DNA from: Nemertoderma westbladi
Taxonomy: Eukaryota; Xenacoelomorpha; Nemertodermatida; Nemertodermatidae
Reading direction: 5' to 3'
DNA length: 64,000 nucleotides
Assembly: GCA_032718475.1 (NCBI GenBank)
Contig: JAUCBJ010008532.1
Span: 17,608 to 81,607, forward strand
In this document: positions 11,701 to 22,608 of the stretch, piece by piece
How positions within the stretch are numbered: position 1 is the stretch's first letter
How the letters are laid out: every line of letters starts with the position of its first letter
Program-made: the position numbers and the translations under genes
The notes under the pieces: model-generated
What the model saw: the letters and a program-made list of their open reading frames with translations, nothing else
Databases searched by the model: none
Told to the model about the DNA's origin: nothing

Positions 11701-12875
11701 TCAGTGATGTGAACGACACTGACCAAGGTTCTGAGTGGGAAGGATTCTATACAGACGAATTCTCCGATGCCAACGAATCCTGTTATCTAATAAATACCAC
11801 AGTGTATCGAGCACTTACGGATGAAAAGGACACTGACGAGTTTACTCCAACTCCTTTTGACAAACAACCATCTTGGAAAGTTCCAACTTCCAACATAGGA
11901 ATAAGAGAATTTCCTGTAGTGCAAGTTCGAGTTCATGGTCCCAACAAGAGTTACATAGTGAACGCCCTACTTGACTCCGGCAGCACAGGAACATTCATCG
12001 ATCAAGAACTAGCCGAAGATATCTTTGCTGGACAACCCAAGTTCCGGACTAAATTGAATATGTCAGGAATTATGCAGGTTTGGAAATCTACCCTAACGGC
12101 AGATTACTATGTAGGTGTGTTGTCCACCCCCCAGGATAAGTTAGGAACACAAGGTATAAGGTCAGTAAAAATGGTGGCTATAAAGAACTTTGCTACTACT
12201 CAAGCAGAACCTTATAACTGGGACGAGGACGAGTGCATCCAACATCTTGAGATACCTCGATTCCAAACCGATTATCCTGGAGTGCAAATACTCATCGGCC
12301 AAAACGCGCATGAGGCGCTCGAGCCATTAGAGAAACGGCCTGCTCAACCACAGCCACTACAAACCTATGCGGTAAGAACTAGAGTAGGTTGGTACTTCAC
12401 TGGCCCTTCCCGTAGAACTCTCAAAGAGAGATTACCTCAACAACAGGTATACCAAGTAAAGGGGGAAGTGGAGAGCAGTGATGTGGACGACCCAACTGAG
12501 GGAACACCATACTCCTCAGATAATGACGATATTAACTCCAATGTAGATCAATGGAGACATTGCCTTGGGACGATTAATCCAGCCGACATCGCTTCCAGAG
12601 GAGCAACTCCTCAAGAACTGATAGATACTCCAGGCTGGTTAGGTGGATCCGACTTCTTAAGTAAAGAAGAAGAAGAATGGCCTCCTCATCTTACCACGGC
12701 GGAGAGTAGACAGGCCAAGGGAGCGGAGAAACTAACACAACCACTCAATCGCCCAGCTAGTCGTTTATGTTTACTGGAAAGAGACCGAAAACTGTCCGGA
12801 AACTATGGAAGGCAAGATACTCTTCCTACGACCACTTCCCTAATCCGACAAATATCTAGGGACTCCATAACGTAA
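8706..12875 (+). CDS. BEL/Pao Gag-protease polyprotein with RT, RNase H core and integrase deleted
   Basis: An open frame of 1389 codons; the ATG has good context (AACATGG). Order: acidic and Ser-rich N-terminus; Ala/Glu/Lys region with a ~15-residue repeat (AMADAEAERKA) near 235-298; BEL-type Gag domain (DUF1759-like) at about 630-815; cysteine/histidine knuckles CALCDGPHRLSAC (~915), CYNCLRSGHQRRTC (~948) and CAKCGAKHH (~969); aspartic protease LLDSGSTGTFID (~1088). At about 1280 it jumps to QWRHCLGTINPADIASRG, which in BEL/Pao Pol closes the RNase H region, and then stops. The reverse transcriptase, most of RNase H and the integrase are missing without any break in the frame. It could make virus-like particles and process them but must borrow RT and integrase. 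Confidence 0.9.
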   Translation: MADTRQTLSDSLLETTDCFSDQSVENPRPRSETPHTVRRATPAVVVSEPRLVEAISHFAKLVKRRWSAIGTRAQVKRDQEEAIKQQQPPSQEPSSQRPDSSSSSDTVERTPERGAKMADMVYDERPTYEESTDATSSQVESEVESEVESELTAAEKPRTRDAIDIYLSDYQRFIGDEELRRRLSGLRPNSEGTKLVLDAIDAEMLAAEQAKRDEKLRLVRVQEEQIKKRRIEEQKAAAMAAAMADAEAERKAATAVAMADAEAERKAATAVAMADAEAERKAAKAVAKAVAEAERRASEQTTQLELENLQETQDSINKQFTANQMQMMRKSTPKRQGYTSSEEGDTTDPEGGGNRSHLSRRRKTYYRRKLPDLPPAVKRQLTSTDLGSAEPIEQFIQVKRLPTIVDEPEIIRPVVPKVTSVLETPTLPELNSKFPLHSTTLPVPGGTVHANTPVQIAEREINNLSPVVPRQPATMLATPASAVEWVEEGRRGMNLLLGQMQETVHQLKGTVREGRAELQEVQQSIALERDKLVNIQKGIPIPPVTLCQPVRSEVLHAQGVEPTRIYTASEVETPIANPIKGDYRPVINDIPYRPDNDPRNLYTDNSILNNTMVQESFTRQMARTEARQAVKVGEIVKFNGDEMKWLPFNEYYKDSIQNSVLSNGEKLRFLIKCLEGPPKLMALKFIGHPDGLRQVWDTLNIRYGNKDNIAKYLYAKLVAPRHFLSSEIIEFSDEIQEICRQLDWLGKSHEYQSSMVIGAVVSTLPKGGVCTRWDKKVLYMNEQQRRSPTMADLMSFLDSEVKLQLIRQSREKTSENKVSEKPVSRRRIIPVCYTDDGESQASQEEDSGKDTAKSYYDNKTYKDVSKYKSRTSDRREQVTTTPPTSPKRIHGRKPEERTRVQNVNQVKVSNIKPKCALCDGPHRLSACAEFLKKSPVDRRTVLWNKRLCYNCLRSGHQRRTCYSDVKCAKCGAKHHILLHSEFERDNPSQVSEPELHVQFSDVNDTDQGSEWEGFYTDEFSDANESCYLINTTVYRALTDEKDTDEFTPTPFDKQPSWKVPTSNIGIREFPVVQVRVHGPNKSYIVNALLDSGSTGTFIDQELAEDIFAGQPKFRTKLNMSGIMQVWKSTLTADYYVGVLSTPQDKLGTQGIRSVKMVAIKNFATTQAEPYNWDEDECIQHLEIPRFQTDYPGVQILIGQNAHEALEPLEKRPAQPQPLQTYAVRTRVGWYFTGPSRRTLKERLPQQQVYQVKGEVESSDVDDPTEGTPYSSDNDDINSNVDQWRHCLGTINPADIASRGATPQELIDTPGWLGGSDFLSKEEEEWPPHLTTAESRQAKGAEKLTQPLNRPASRLCLLERDRKLSGNYGRQDTLPTTTSLIRQISRDSIT

Positions 12876-14497
12876 TAACATATGGAGTGGGCGTGTGACT
12901 ATATCATTTTATATTTGTTTTTATTTTATATTTATGTATGTATTATTATGTAATTTTATTATAATCGTTTTCTTTAATTTTATTTAGTAGAATGTTATTT
13001 TAGAATATTTAGTAAATTAGTGCAATATATTAGTGTTTATTACGTATTTAATTACTTATAATATATATTTAGTGCGACGGCAAGAAGTAATTATTTTCTC
13101 TTTACTTACTGTCCTTATTATATTATAAATGCGAGACTATAGTAAGATGACATGTCAGTACTTCTTAAAGTACAATAAAGCCACTACTATATTTAAGTAT
13201 TATTGGTAGGCAGAGTATTAGGAATGCAAAGTTCAGATCCTCGTGTCTCGGCTAAACCAAGCTCTGGGTAGACCTTGGAAATGACTTGCCTCTTCACACT
13301 GACATTGCTTCGTGCGATATTGCTCTTCTACCTTATTTCAAATAATACATATAGTAGCGTGATGTCCCTCTAACAGTAGCGTAAAACGCAAATAAATCTG
13401 TTAAACCTTTTGACCATCTGTAATTCTAGTCGATTAAGATATCGCGGCACCCACCGATATACTTGAAAGACAAATTCTAGAATCAGTGGTTAACGTCCCC
13501 AGACAAGTTCTGGAATAAATCGGTGCCCATCCTAAATATTAATTTAATATTTATTAAAATCTGTAAAATCCCGATCCTTTAAAATTTCTAGTCAATTAAG
13601 ATATCGCAGTATTTACCGATATTCTTAGAAGTACTATTTTATAGAATTAAGGATCCTAAGTCCCCAGATATGCTCTGGAATAAAATTTGTGTCAATTTAA
13701 CATCAAATAATAAAATTCACGGGAATAAATTTAAATTCATATTCAAATGAATTTCATAAATTGTCATTTTGTGCAATTGATAACATTCCCAAAATTCCAG
13801 TAATTAATAGATCATGGGAGCGGAGATTCATATTGAGTGTACTAGAGTGCGAGAATCTCCAACATATAGTCAATAGCCGATAAAATTTATAAAATCATGC
13901 ATAAAGAGGATATTGACAACTAAAGAATTACTATTAAATAACATCCCAGATCTGTATGCATGAGAATTACCCTAATTCTACCGCTAGTTTTCCATAATGT
14001 CACCATGGCAACACCCACGCTAGAATTAGAAGCAAGTTAAAGGAACAATAAAAAGCTTAACCCATTGCGTAGCATAAGAGTATACATAACGCACTATTAG
14101 TATCCAAGGATACATAGTAATAACGTGACATTCTGGAAGACACTGACTAACGGACAAATGGCATGCATGTGTGCAGTAAGCAATGATTGTATGGAATTTG
14201 TGCGTTTATAGGTGAATGTTACTACTAAAGTGTGTTTACAGTAGCTAATCGCAATTGTAAAGTAGCCCTAACTCTACCGAGATAACCTCAAGTGGATTCA
14301 AGCTTTTGGGACGGACAGTGGTGGGACTTGTGCCGGTTATCGTTGTCGTGCTGTTGCTACATGTTGGCGTAAACACCGCGACAACGGTACATCGGCGCTG
14401 AGAAACCCACTGTCCGGGGGCAAAGCCTAGTAGGCAGCGATGCCCGCTTGCCTAAAATATTAACTCATATTGATATTAATAAACTCAGATAGCAGAT
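12876..14497. other. Non-coding 3' region with poly(A) signal, diverged repeat pair and an X-box
   Basis: AT-rich. AATAAA at 13174-13179 is a candidate poly(A) signal for the upstream BEL-type frame. Two diverged copies of a ~150-bp unit containing TTAAGATATCGC and CCCCAGA-A-TCTGGAATAAA lie at about 13430-13550 and 13590-13690. A perfect RFX X-box palindrome GTCACCATGGCAAC lies at 13999-14012. No gene is seen. Confidence 0.55.
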
Positions 14498-15787
14498 ATG
14501 ACGGAATTGATAGAAGATGACCTTGGTATCAGGGAGCGATATACTCTACCTTTACAAGCGTTTGTGGATAGCTTGATACGCGGTGAAGCCGATCCGACTA
14601 TTACGGAGGACGATGGTCGTTATATCGAACCGCCGATGTCCCAGGAACAACTTACGCGTGAATTGGACTATAGAAAATTCACCGCTCGCTATACGAATCG
14701 TAATGGTACGTATATGGACTTCTTAACTACCGGCCATCCTATCGATTTACATGATACGGACGATGTAGACACCCTAAAGGGAAATGGTTCTATTTAAATA
14801 TCATACCCAGCGGAGTCGTAACGATAAACCGAGAATAGATCACGAAAATTCTATTCGTAACAAACTGGGAAGACGAACCAATATGCCTAGAATCTGAGGA
14901 GATTCAGCCTATCGCGCTCGGAACAGCGACAACGATTACATCCTAGAATGGTATCAAGGTCCACAGTGTCTCACTGCGTACGATTATCGCCATGCCAACT
15001 ATGTTTCTCGGCAACGTTGTCAGTTATGCGCATCGAGAGACCATGTTACGCCCATGGACACAAACGTCCGCTGTTCCTATTTCCACGAACAACCGGCGAT
15101 GGAAATTTATTGAGCGTATTGCAGATTTAATAATTTGCATATTTTTGCGGTTTGCCCTCAATTTATGACTCAATGTCACCACTGTCCACTAAAGGGACAC
15201 GCCAGTTTCGATTGCCCTTTTAATCGCGATTTGGAAAGCGTAGATGAAATGATAACACTACGTTACATTAGAGCTTGGGAAGCGAACGCTGATTTACATC
15301 GTGATTCGCGCCATCGCTATTATCCTGGACGCGCTTACGAAGGAATTTATGCGTTCCATCCTTATCTATTCGCTTCTGTCGAACAGAAATCACGCATATC
15401 GAGTTACAGGAAGTATATCGACGGCCTTACGAGTACCGAGCCCGCGAACGCGAGTTGGAAAGAACCATTAAACCAAGGAAGTTTCTAACTGCCTATGGTC
15501 CACCCACGGCCCTCATTCAGACCACTCGTAAAGGACCCGTAAGAGCGGCTGTCTTGAAACGAGCTCTCAAAGCCGTTAGACCCCTCTCCCCCGACGTTGA
15601 TGTCAATCAACTCGGCACTTCGACTGGCGGATACACCGACCATAATCCTATACCCTCTGATGCAATCATGTTGCACCCTTCACCCAGGAGTTATAGCCCT
15701 CCTTGTAAAGTGGCTCGCCCCAAAGAGAAAAAGACTCTGGCTAGCTTTAAAAAACTGCGTAAACGCCGTCCGCGCATGAAAGACTAA
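14498..15787 (+). pseudogene. Relic of an unrecognised zinc-knuckle protein (several frameshifts)
   Basis: Several successive plus-strand frames carry protein-like sequence with CpG-rich codons unlike the AT-rich surroundings. Pieces in order: MTELIEDDLGIRERYTL (14498-14797); a stretch with QRCQLCASRDHV (about 14900-15110); CPQFMTQCHHCPLKGH with FDCPFN (15135-15488), which contains a CCHC-like knuckle; and a basic C-terminus ending KKLRKRRPRMKD (15455-15787). At least three frameshifts separate them, and the frame used around 14800-14900 is ambiguous. I do not recognise the family. A nucleic-acid-binding Gag-like or viral protein is an inference from the knuckle and basic tail. It lies on the same strand as the BEL-type frame, before the right LTR copy. 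Confidence 0.55.
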
Positions 15788-16229
15788 CTGTTTAGAGTAT
15801 TTTCGTATTTGAGAAACTGTGATTTTGTATACTTTATAGACTTAAATCCCATTTTCTGGGAGCGGTGTAAAAGCTTTTGTGGGATAACTGATACGTTTGC
15901 CTTTGCTGGCCAGTTCCCCCCCGGTCGCTAGAATACTCTCAAAGGGATTTATAACTAAAATAGTGCAAGCTACCAGCTTATTGGCTGATGTGCTGTACGG
16001 AGATATCTGGGCTCAGTTTAATCGGCCAACTAGTTTAGGGAGGTTGCCTATACCCTGCTGCCCGTGTCGGCCAATAGAATTTGCGTAGGCGTTGATTTCG
16101 ACCTATCCCAGCGCTACTGAACTGAATTTCCTATCTCACTGCTCATCCTCTGTGTTGAACGGGGCTTCGTGGAATAAGAGTTTTGGTATACTCGTATAGT
16201 AGTAGTAGTCATATGATTTTATATGATTC
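15788..16229. other. Non-coding sequence before the right LTR
   Basis: About 440 bp without a recognisable gene or a clear polypurine tract. The short frame at 15897-16088 is unsupported. Confidence 0.5.
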
Positions 16230-17060
16230 TGTTGTTATGTTCCCATTTTTCGCCATAACACCGGCTTTTTGGGAAGAACTCTAGTAAACTGCTTAGATTA
16301 TAGAAAGTATAACTGTTACCGGCGGTGTTACCTCACTTAATTTAACTGCACTAATCATATTGTTTGTACTGCTATTTACCGTCAGTTATTAATTGTATCT
16401 ATTTGTTGATGGAAATATTGCTCTTTGGAGAATACGGATAAATCACCCAAAATTCCCAATTTTCTTGATACACTACAGGTTAGAGAGGCGGGCTATATAT
16501 AACAATTGCGATTTATATCAATGTGGTGTGTATTGAATCTAATGTTATTTAGTTGACACTACCTGAGTCAATTGCTGTTCTCTTTATGTGTGATCAAATA
16601 TACTGACGGTCGGCAGAATAGTGTGCATGATTGTGAGTGTGATGTGACTGGTAACAAAGCATTTCCTAAAGAATGCGACTTATACTTTAATCATAAGCCT
16701 TATCGTTGCGTTTAGTATAAGTCCTAGCTCTGTTTAAATAGATAGAGCGCCACGTCCTAAAGGAACTGTTAATATTTCCCGAAAGTTAATAATATCTGTC
16801 AGAAATTACATATTAGCGATCAATCGAATAATACAGTAGGCTTACACTGCAACCTTACACTGCAATAATAAAATCTAAGCATCCGAATTCAGCCTCCCGG
16901 GTGTAGATCCATCGGGTGAATGATCGCGCATGGGCTGGCTTCGGCTAATGTTTTGTTTATTAGCATAAAATATTGTCGTATGCTAAAGGTGTGTTAATTA
17001 ACTAAAAGACATATAAATTTTGGCAGGTTAAACTGCTAAAGGTCTTCAAAAGCGCGAACA
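16230..17060 (+). repeat. LTR-like direct repeat, right copy
   Basis: Matches 6729-7569 from TGTTGTTATGTTCCC to GCGCGAACA. It differs by scattered substitutions and by short insertions, such as an extra GTTACCGGCG near 16316 and a few bases near 16636. It would be the 3' LTR of a 10.3-kb BEL-like element. Because the family is multicopy, pairing with the left copy by chance is possible. Its last bases overlap the 3' end of the minus-strand frame that follows. Confidence 0.7.
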
Positions 17061-17690
17061 GAATCACTGATACAACTTTGTATCGATATTCGCTCGGAAA
17101 TGTTGTCTTTGTAGACGTTAAGTTCATCGTAGCAGACACATTCACTATCCTCGATGGTTGAAACGAACCATTTCAATTCGCCGACCTCGCTTGGTGTAAG
17201 AAGAATCATGCCCCTAGAAGAAACAATAGCCTTTCCATCGTCAACCCTGTAGCCATTGGTGATCGCTAAATTGCGCTCGTTCCGAATATTTGTAACAAAC
17301 CCAAAAGTGCAATAGTCAAAAGCAACCCAATTGCCCGGTTTTAGGACAAGGTGAGTAGTAGGATTAATAAAAGGGCGACAGATGTTTACATATTGTTGAT
17401 ATAAATTGGCGCAGGCGACGGAAAAGGTGATCCATGAACTGTTTACAGTGTCTTCCAGCTTTATTAACTCGAGTGGATTCACTGGGTTAATACTTCCATG
17501 GGTGCCAACTCTATAATTGAATCCAAAGTAATAGGAGACTTTATTGGCGTAAAGGCATGTGAGCTCATTCAATTTCTCGCCGAAAGCGAGAACATCAATG
17601 TCGAAAAGTTTAAAGAAACGAGTCTCCTCTTCCTCGGTTCAGAAGAATCGAGTTTGCGATACTATGAAAATCGAATAAGCGGTCATCGGA
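17036..17690 (-). pseudogene. Unrecognised gene C, 3' part
   Basis: A minus-strand frame of about 200 codons with balanced, protein-like composition. It contains GFNYRVGTHGSINPVNPLEL, a Cys/Trp/aromatic-rich middle and an acidic end (YDELNVYKDNISERISIQS). The open part runs from about 17645 to 17036. Upstream of it lies one stop, or a frameshift near 17640. The last nine codons and the stop lie inside the LTR-like repeat, so the true C-terminus was probably replaced. It appears to be the downstream half of the frame at 21657-22079, split by an insertion. No family recognised. A structural protein of an endogenous virus-like element is one possibility, unproven. Confidence 0.5.
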
Positions 17691-17698
17691 GAAGAAGG
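17691..17698. repeat. 8-bp target duplication, left copy (GAAGAAGG)
   Basis: The same 8 bases occur at 21657-21664, just outside the inverted termini of the intervening segment. An 8-bp duplication is the hAT hallmark. The sequence is low in complexity, so chance is not excluded. Confidence 0.5.
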
Positions 17699-17934
17699 CT
17701 ATAGGGGCTGTTGCGCTGTCAGTCAGAGGTAACAGCCCGCGAGGTAAGGATTTACCTCTGGGGCCCCAACTATCAGATAGTCTGATACCAACTGTCAGAC
17801 AGTGTCTTTCAACTATCAGATAGATGATCGCCTGTTGCTGTGTTGCCCTCAGTCACTCAGTTGTATTTTTTAAAACCACCTCGTATTGTTGACGGAATCA
17901 GTTACGACCGAAATTGCTGATCGTTAAACCCGGA

Positions 17935-18372
17935 TTGATGGCGGCAAAGTGGGAGTGTATTAAACCCGGGGCCGGGACGATGACGACTGACTCTAGGTTT
18001 ATCCCGGAACGATGACGACGATGTCTATTAAACCGGGAACAATGACGACGGAGTCAATTAAACCCGGGACGATGACGACAATGTCTATTAAACCCGGAAC
18101 GATGACAACAGACTCTATTAAACCCGGAACGATGGCGGTGGAGTGGGAGTATTAAACCCAGGGCCGGCACGATGACGACGGAGTCAATTAAACCCGGGAC
18201 GATGACGACGATGTCTATTAAACCCGGAACGATGATGACAGACTCTATTAAACCCGGGACGATGGCGGCGGAGTGGGAGTATTAAACCCGGGGCCGGCAC
18301 GATGACGACGGAGTCAATTAAACCCGGGATGATGACGACGATGTCTATTAAACCACGGACGGAGTCGACGAT
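17935..18372 (+). repeat. GATGACGACG minisatellite with ~130-bp higher-order period
   Basis: Repeats of ~26-34 bp around TTAAACCCGGGACGATGACG. Blocks starting GATGGCGG(T/C)GGAGTGGGAG recur at about 18131 and 18261, and a diverged one near 17938, giving a ~130-bp superunit. The short frame at 18302-18514 is a product of the repeat. Confidence 0.85.
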
Positions 18373-20466
18373 GACTGATAAACTGAAAATGATGTTAAGA
18401 CTGGTTTCGGTTTGTGAGATCGACCTGGCAATACTAACTCAACTCGCTTTCTTCGAATTTCTAGTAATATATTTTGATCTTAACAATAATTATTTAACAT
18501 CAATTATTTTATAGACCTGAATGTCTTGTCAATATATAAGATTTGTAAATACTAAATAAATAGCTAACTTTATGATAATCTGTGATATATTTTTCGAATT
18601 GTAATTAATTTATAATGTTTATAATTAATTAGAAATATACTGTAAAGGAATTATATCTTTTGACAGACTACTGTTTGCGCGACCGTGATGATAAAAGGAA
18701 ATGGTGCCCAAATATTTTACTTAAGGGTCTTTAGATGCAATCAAAGTTGTTCCCTCTCCAGGTGAAAATCGACGCAAATAACAGTTGTTTACTCCTAAAA
18801 ATAACACTGCAACCTGCTCATTTCCCTTAATAAATAATTTAACATGAGACAGGATGTAATAGAGCATTTCACCCAAATAAACACAAAAAGTTCACGTCCA
18901 TTGAAATGATCATGCCCATTGCCAACAACTCCAACTATGTAAAAATTTGAAATATTACAACCAACACTAACCAGTTCACGATCGCAAAAATGTCGTGTTT
19001 GCGTGTCTCATATTAATTGCGTAAGGTCACCTCAGATGCCTGGTTTGGTTATGCACTGGTTTGTGTGCAACATATTTTCAGCTTAACCATCCAACTAGTA
19101 GTTGTTAATGTTAAATTGCAAATAAATACCAAATATTTTCATGCTTATATTTTGACCGACAAGCTGTGAAGTGGACTAACAGACACCAGATTCCATCGTA
19201 CATGTAATCGCCCAGATTAGGAAAAATGGCTTAGAGAAAATTTTAGCAAGTTGTGCTTATTCTATTTTGAGAGACAGACCGACTGACCAGATTATAATAT
19301 GAATACTGGTACCAAGTTTGATATAATTTAGTCAAGGATTGAACGAGTTATAATTTTAAATATCAGTGAAGGGGGCAGGACAGGATTCAGTTATACTTTA
19401 ATAAATAATAGTGATGTATACTAAACCAAGACATACGCGATATGACTGCTGTAGTTCATTGAATGACTGTTGATTTCGAAATATTTCATTCAAAATTAAA
19501 ATAATAATAATAATGTGACAATCGGATTAGAATCTAGGGTGTAATTTTTAGCACTTTACAATATAATAGAACTGGAAAACTGGATGAGCACCGCCCCAAT
19601 CAACTCAACAGACATGTTGTTGTAACTCGACGCACCTCTCACGGGTTTCACTGTCTCAATCCGACGCCTTTTCTTCCACTCTCAAACAGCTGCCTTTGCC
19701 GTTTCCACAACCTATCCTGCTCCGATAGATACCACTGTTTCCATTGCCCCCCCCCCCCCCTGTCTGTTCCCGCATCCACATAAGTCTACTTCAACCTATA
19801 ACTCTCGCAATAATATTATAGACATCACTCTCACATTCATATTCGTTTTATATTTGTGATTTATTAATAACCTTTTACATCATTGTGTGCAAAGTAAAAA
19901 ATTTTAATATATGCCGTTCTGTTTACCCCGACTGGGGTGTTTGTGTTCTAAAAAAAATATTATTGAACTTATTATTATAATTCCAAAACAATATTTTTAA
20001 TAACCATCATTATAAATCAAATTCACATTGTATTTCCATCATGCATGTCCTTGCATATTGTAGGTAAGTTTAGAGATATTCTACAACAATGCTTTAGGTG
20101 TGCACCAGATATCCGATGCGAATGAAAATGACCTGCTATTATGTTATACTGCAATCCGAATAAAATAACGGATTATAAACGTTTTCATTGCCTTTTTTTT
20201 TATAAAAAATATATATTATATACTGAAAATGGTTCATTAATAATATAATTAATGTAATAAATATATACAAATTATAAATAGGCCTATTCATTAAAAAATA
20301 ATAATAAAGGATAATTCAAAAAGATAAACTATTTTCTCTCGCTGTAAATAATTGTTCTTTAATAAATAATTAATGTAAAAATAAAATGAAAAATATATAA
20401 ATATTCAATAAAAAGTATTAATAAAGGATAATTAAAAACGAGAAACTATTTCTCTTGTCAGAAAGC
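18373..20466. other. AT-rich transposon interior without gene
   Basis: No frame of note. A C homopolymer of 14 or so lies near 19746-19760. Much of 20160-20460 is TA-rich. Confidence 0.5.
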
Positions 20467-20663
20467 TTTTAATATTATGCAGGATATTCGATCCGATCTG
20501 ATATCAAAAAATGTTATATCCGGTACACCCTTAACAATAATTAGAATTACAATCATGCATTACCCTTTTAATATTATGCAGGATATTCGATCCGATCTGA
20601 TATCAAAAAATGTTATATCCGGTACACCCTTAACAATAATTAGAATTACAATCATGCATTACC
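20467..20663 (+). repeat. 99-bp perfect tandem duplication
   Basis: The segment starting TTTTAATATTATGCAGGATA is repeated twice head to tail (20467-20565 and 20566-20663), apparently identical. This suggests a recent duplication or assembly slippage. The 65-codon frame across it is a by-product. Confidence 0.9.
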
Positions 20664-21656
20664 ACCATTATTAAATTATTATTACCGGTAATTAATTATT
20701 ATTATTTATTTAAAAAAAGACACCGTAAAGAAAAAAATCATCCGTTATCATTATTTAATTTAATAGAGAGAAAAAAGCAAGACTTTTTAAAACAAGGGGT
20801 AAGCTGATTAGGTAGGCTACGTGATAATATTACCGCTGTCTCCATACAGCCATACTCCATATTATATATAGCTATATAGGTATATATTTAATCCATATCC
20901 ATATCTAACTCCATATTTCAGTATTTCCAAACGTACCGATAGGAATACTCCAAAAGTTGAATTTTAAAAAATAAAGTATAAATTTCAACTCCATTTGCCA
21001 TTGAATATAGAACTTCCCTCCGACTGATATAGTATTCGAATTAAAATATACATGTAGTGGATGAAGCTCTAAATACTGAAATACATAACAAACAATACAA
21101 TACCCTATATTCATTCCGGAATTATTTAACTATACCCCATATTCATCAAAACCGAAAACCAAATACCGGTATTGTAATTAATATTAGGCCTACCGGTATT
21201 TAAATAATATAGGCCCTAGTAATAAGTCATACTTTCATTGGAATCTGGGCATAGGCCTAGCCTAATCCAGTAATCTTACAGGTAGAAATTTTATACCGGC
21301 TCACCGGTCAGGTTGCCTGTAGGCCTAGTCCTACTGCAATAACCAGATAAGGCAATAATCACATAATGGCTGAATGGTTCTTCAGCGGTTCAGTTCATCT
21401 CTTCCTGTCTTGCAGTCTTGTGTGTCTTCCAGTCACCTGGTCACCAGTTCTCACTGATGTTGTCCTAATTTATATGGTCTTGTACCGCGAAACTGTGTAT
21501 TATTTACTGATGTAGGCTTAATTTTGTGCCTTGTACCATGTACAGTACTGGTGGGCCTACACAGCTACTGTTATTTTGCCTAATACAGGTCCCATAGGTA
21601 AATCCTTACCCCATGGGCTGTTACCTCTCTGATTGACAGCGCAACAGCCCTCTCTC

Positions 21657-22079
21657 GAAGAAGGAGGTTACGAGAGTGGTTAAACCCAGTAAACGATTTG
21701 CCACATCTTGGTTGATGTTTTCTCGAATAAAATCGACTATACTAGTTGGAATCGTAAACGTCTCGGGCGAAGTAGTTAGATTGAACGTTATTTTGTTGTC
21801 CCTTTTTAAAAGTTTGAAACCGTGGTTGGAGGAATGAAGTTTATTATCGTCGAGGGTTTGATATTGTCCATCGTGAAGTTCGTAGCAGGCACGGAAAATA
21901 AAGTGCGCGTAGTTTGCCGGAATCGGGATGGGTTGGTTTAAGGTTGTATTTATCGTTAATGGGAAGAGTTTGTTCGCCGAATCGAAATATAGACCAAACG
22001 AGTTGTCTTGTAGTATAAACTGATTTTCGTTGCAAACCAGATTGTTGCTTGAATAGCTGATTTCTGAATGTGCCATCAT
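21657..22079 (-). pseudogene. Unrecognised gene C, 5' part
   Basis: A minus-strand frame starting ATGATGGCACATTC at 22079 and open to the edge of the hAT-like element. The ~140 residues before the element include NLVCNENQFILQDNSFGLYF, a Pro-rich turn (NQPIPIPANYAHF) and a mixed alpha/beta-like pattern. Annotated through to 21621 it ends in residues encoded by the transposon terminus. Across the 8-bp repeat the same phase continues into the frame near 17690, supporting one gene of roughly 350 codons. No family recognised. Promoter and origin unknown. Confidence 0.5.
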
Positions 22080-22607
22080 GATTGTGTACTGGTAACTCGT
22101 TTAGGAAATAAAAATAAATAAATACTTTTACGAAAATAATTAAAACTTTTCAGGAAAACAAAGAGCCAATGATTGGGAATGTGGTGAACGAGGGCTATTA
22201 TAGAGGGGGCTAGAATGGGTTAGCCAATCAGGGAACAGGAGGGAGAAAAGACAGGCGAGATAATGATTGCCCAATGTTATTCAATGGTAGCCAGAGTGGC
22301 GCCATTGAATAACGAAGACAAAGGGGCCGCGAGAGGAAAGATTATAAAGTTAACGATAAGGGATCTACAAACCATAGAGCTAAATATAGACATTATGTCA
22401 TAATTACGTCATTGGTAATATAAAAACTAATTAATCTAAAAATAGAAATCAATGTATAAAGTAAAAGTAATACAATTAATTAATTTAAAATAAAGTACAA
22501 ATGAATAAATAAAGTAAAATAAAATACAAATAATTAATTAAAATTAAATATAAATAAATAGATATTAATGAATAAAAGAGCTGCGGTGTCACTTATGACA
22601 CCCTCTT
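22080..22607. other. AT-rich stretch, no gene
   Basis: A local inverted repeat (TTATTCAATGG...CCATTGAATAA, about 22279-22313) is the only structure. The rest is TAAA-rich low-complexity sequence. Confidence 0.5.
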
Positions 22608-22608
22608 G

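Larger units (their letters stand above)
17699..21656. mobile_element. hAT-like non-autonomous DNA transposon (~4 kb)
   Basis: The ends are inverted copies of a ~60-bp sequence: GGGCTGTTGCGCTGTCA...AGGTAACAGCCC...GGTAAGGATTTACCT, left at about 17704-17762 and right, reverse complemented, at about 21592-21650. Each end itself contains a small hairpin (GGCTGTT with AACAGCC). Flanking bases are an 8-bp direct repeat, GAAGAAGG. The outermost five bases of the two ends do not match, so the exact termini are uncertain. There is no transposase frame inside. The body holds a GATGACGACG minisatellite, a 99-bp tandem duplication and AT-rich filler. It separates two halves of an unrecognised minus-strand gene, and excision at the 8-bp repeat would restore one reading frame. 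Confidence 0.55.

Noticed and set aside
17498..17704. Plus-strand frame of 68 codons opposite gene C
   Set aside because: It overlaps the longer, more protein-like minus-strand frame and ends in the transposon terminus.
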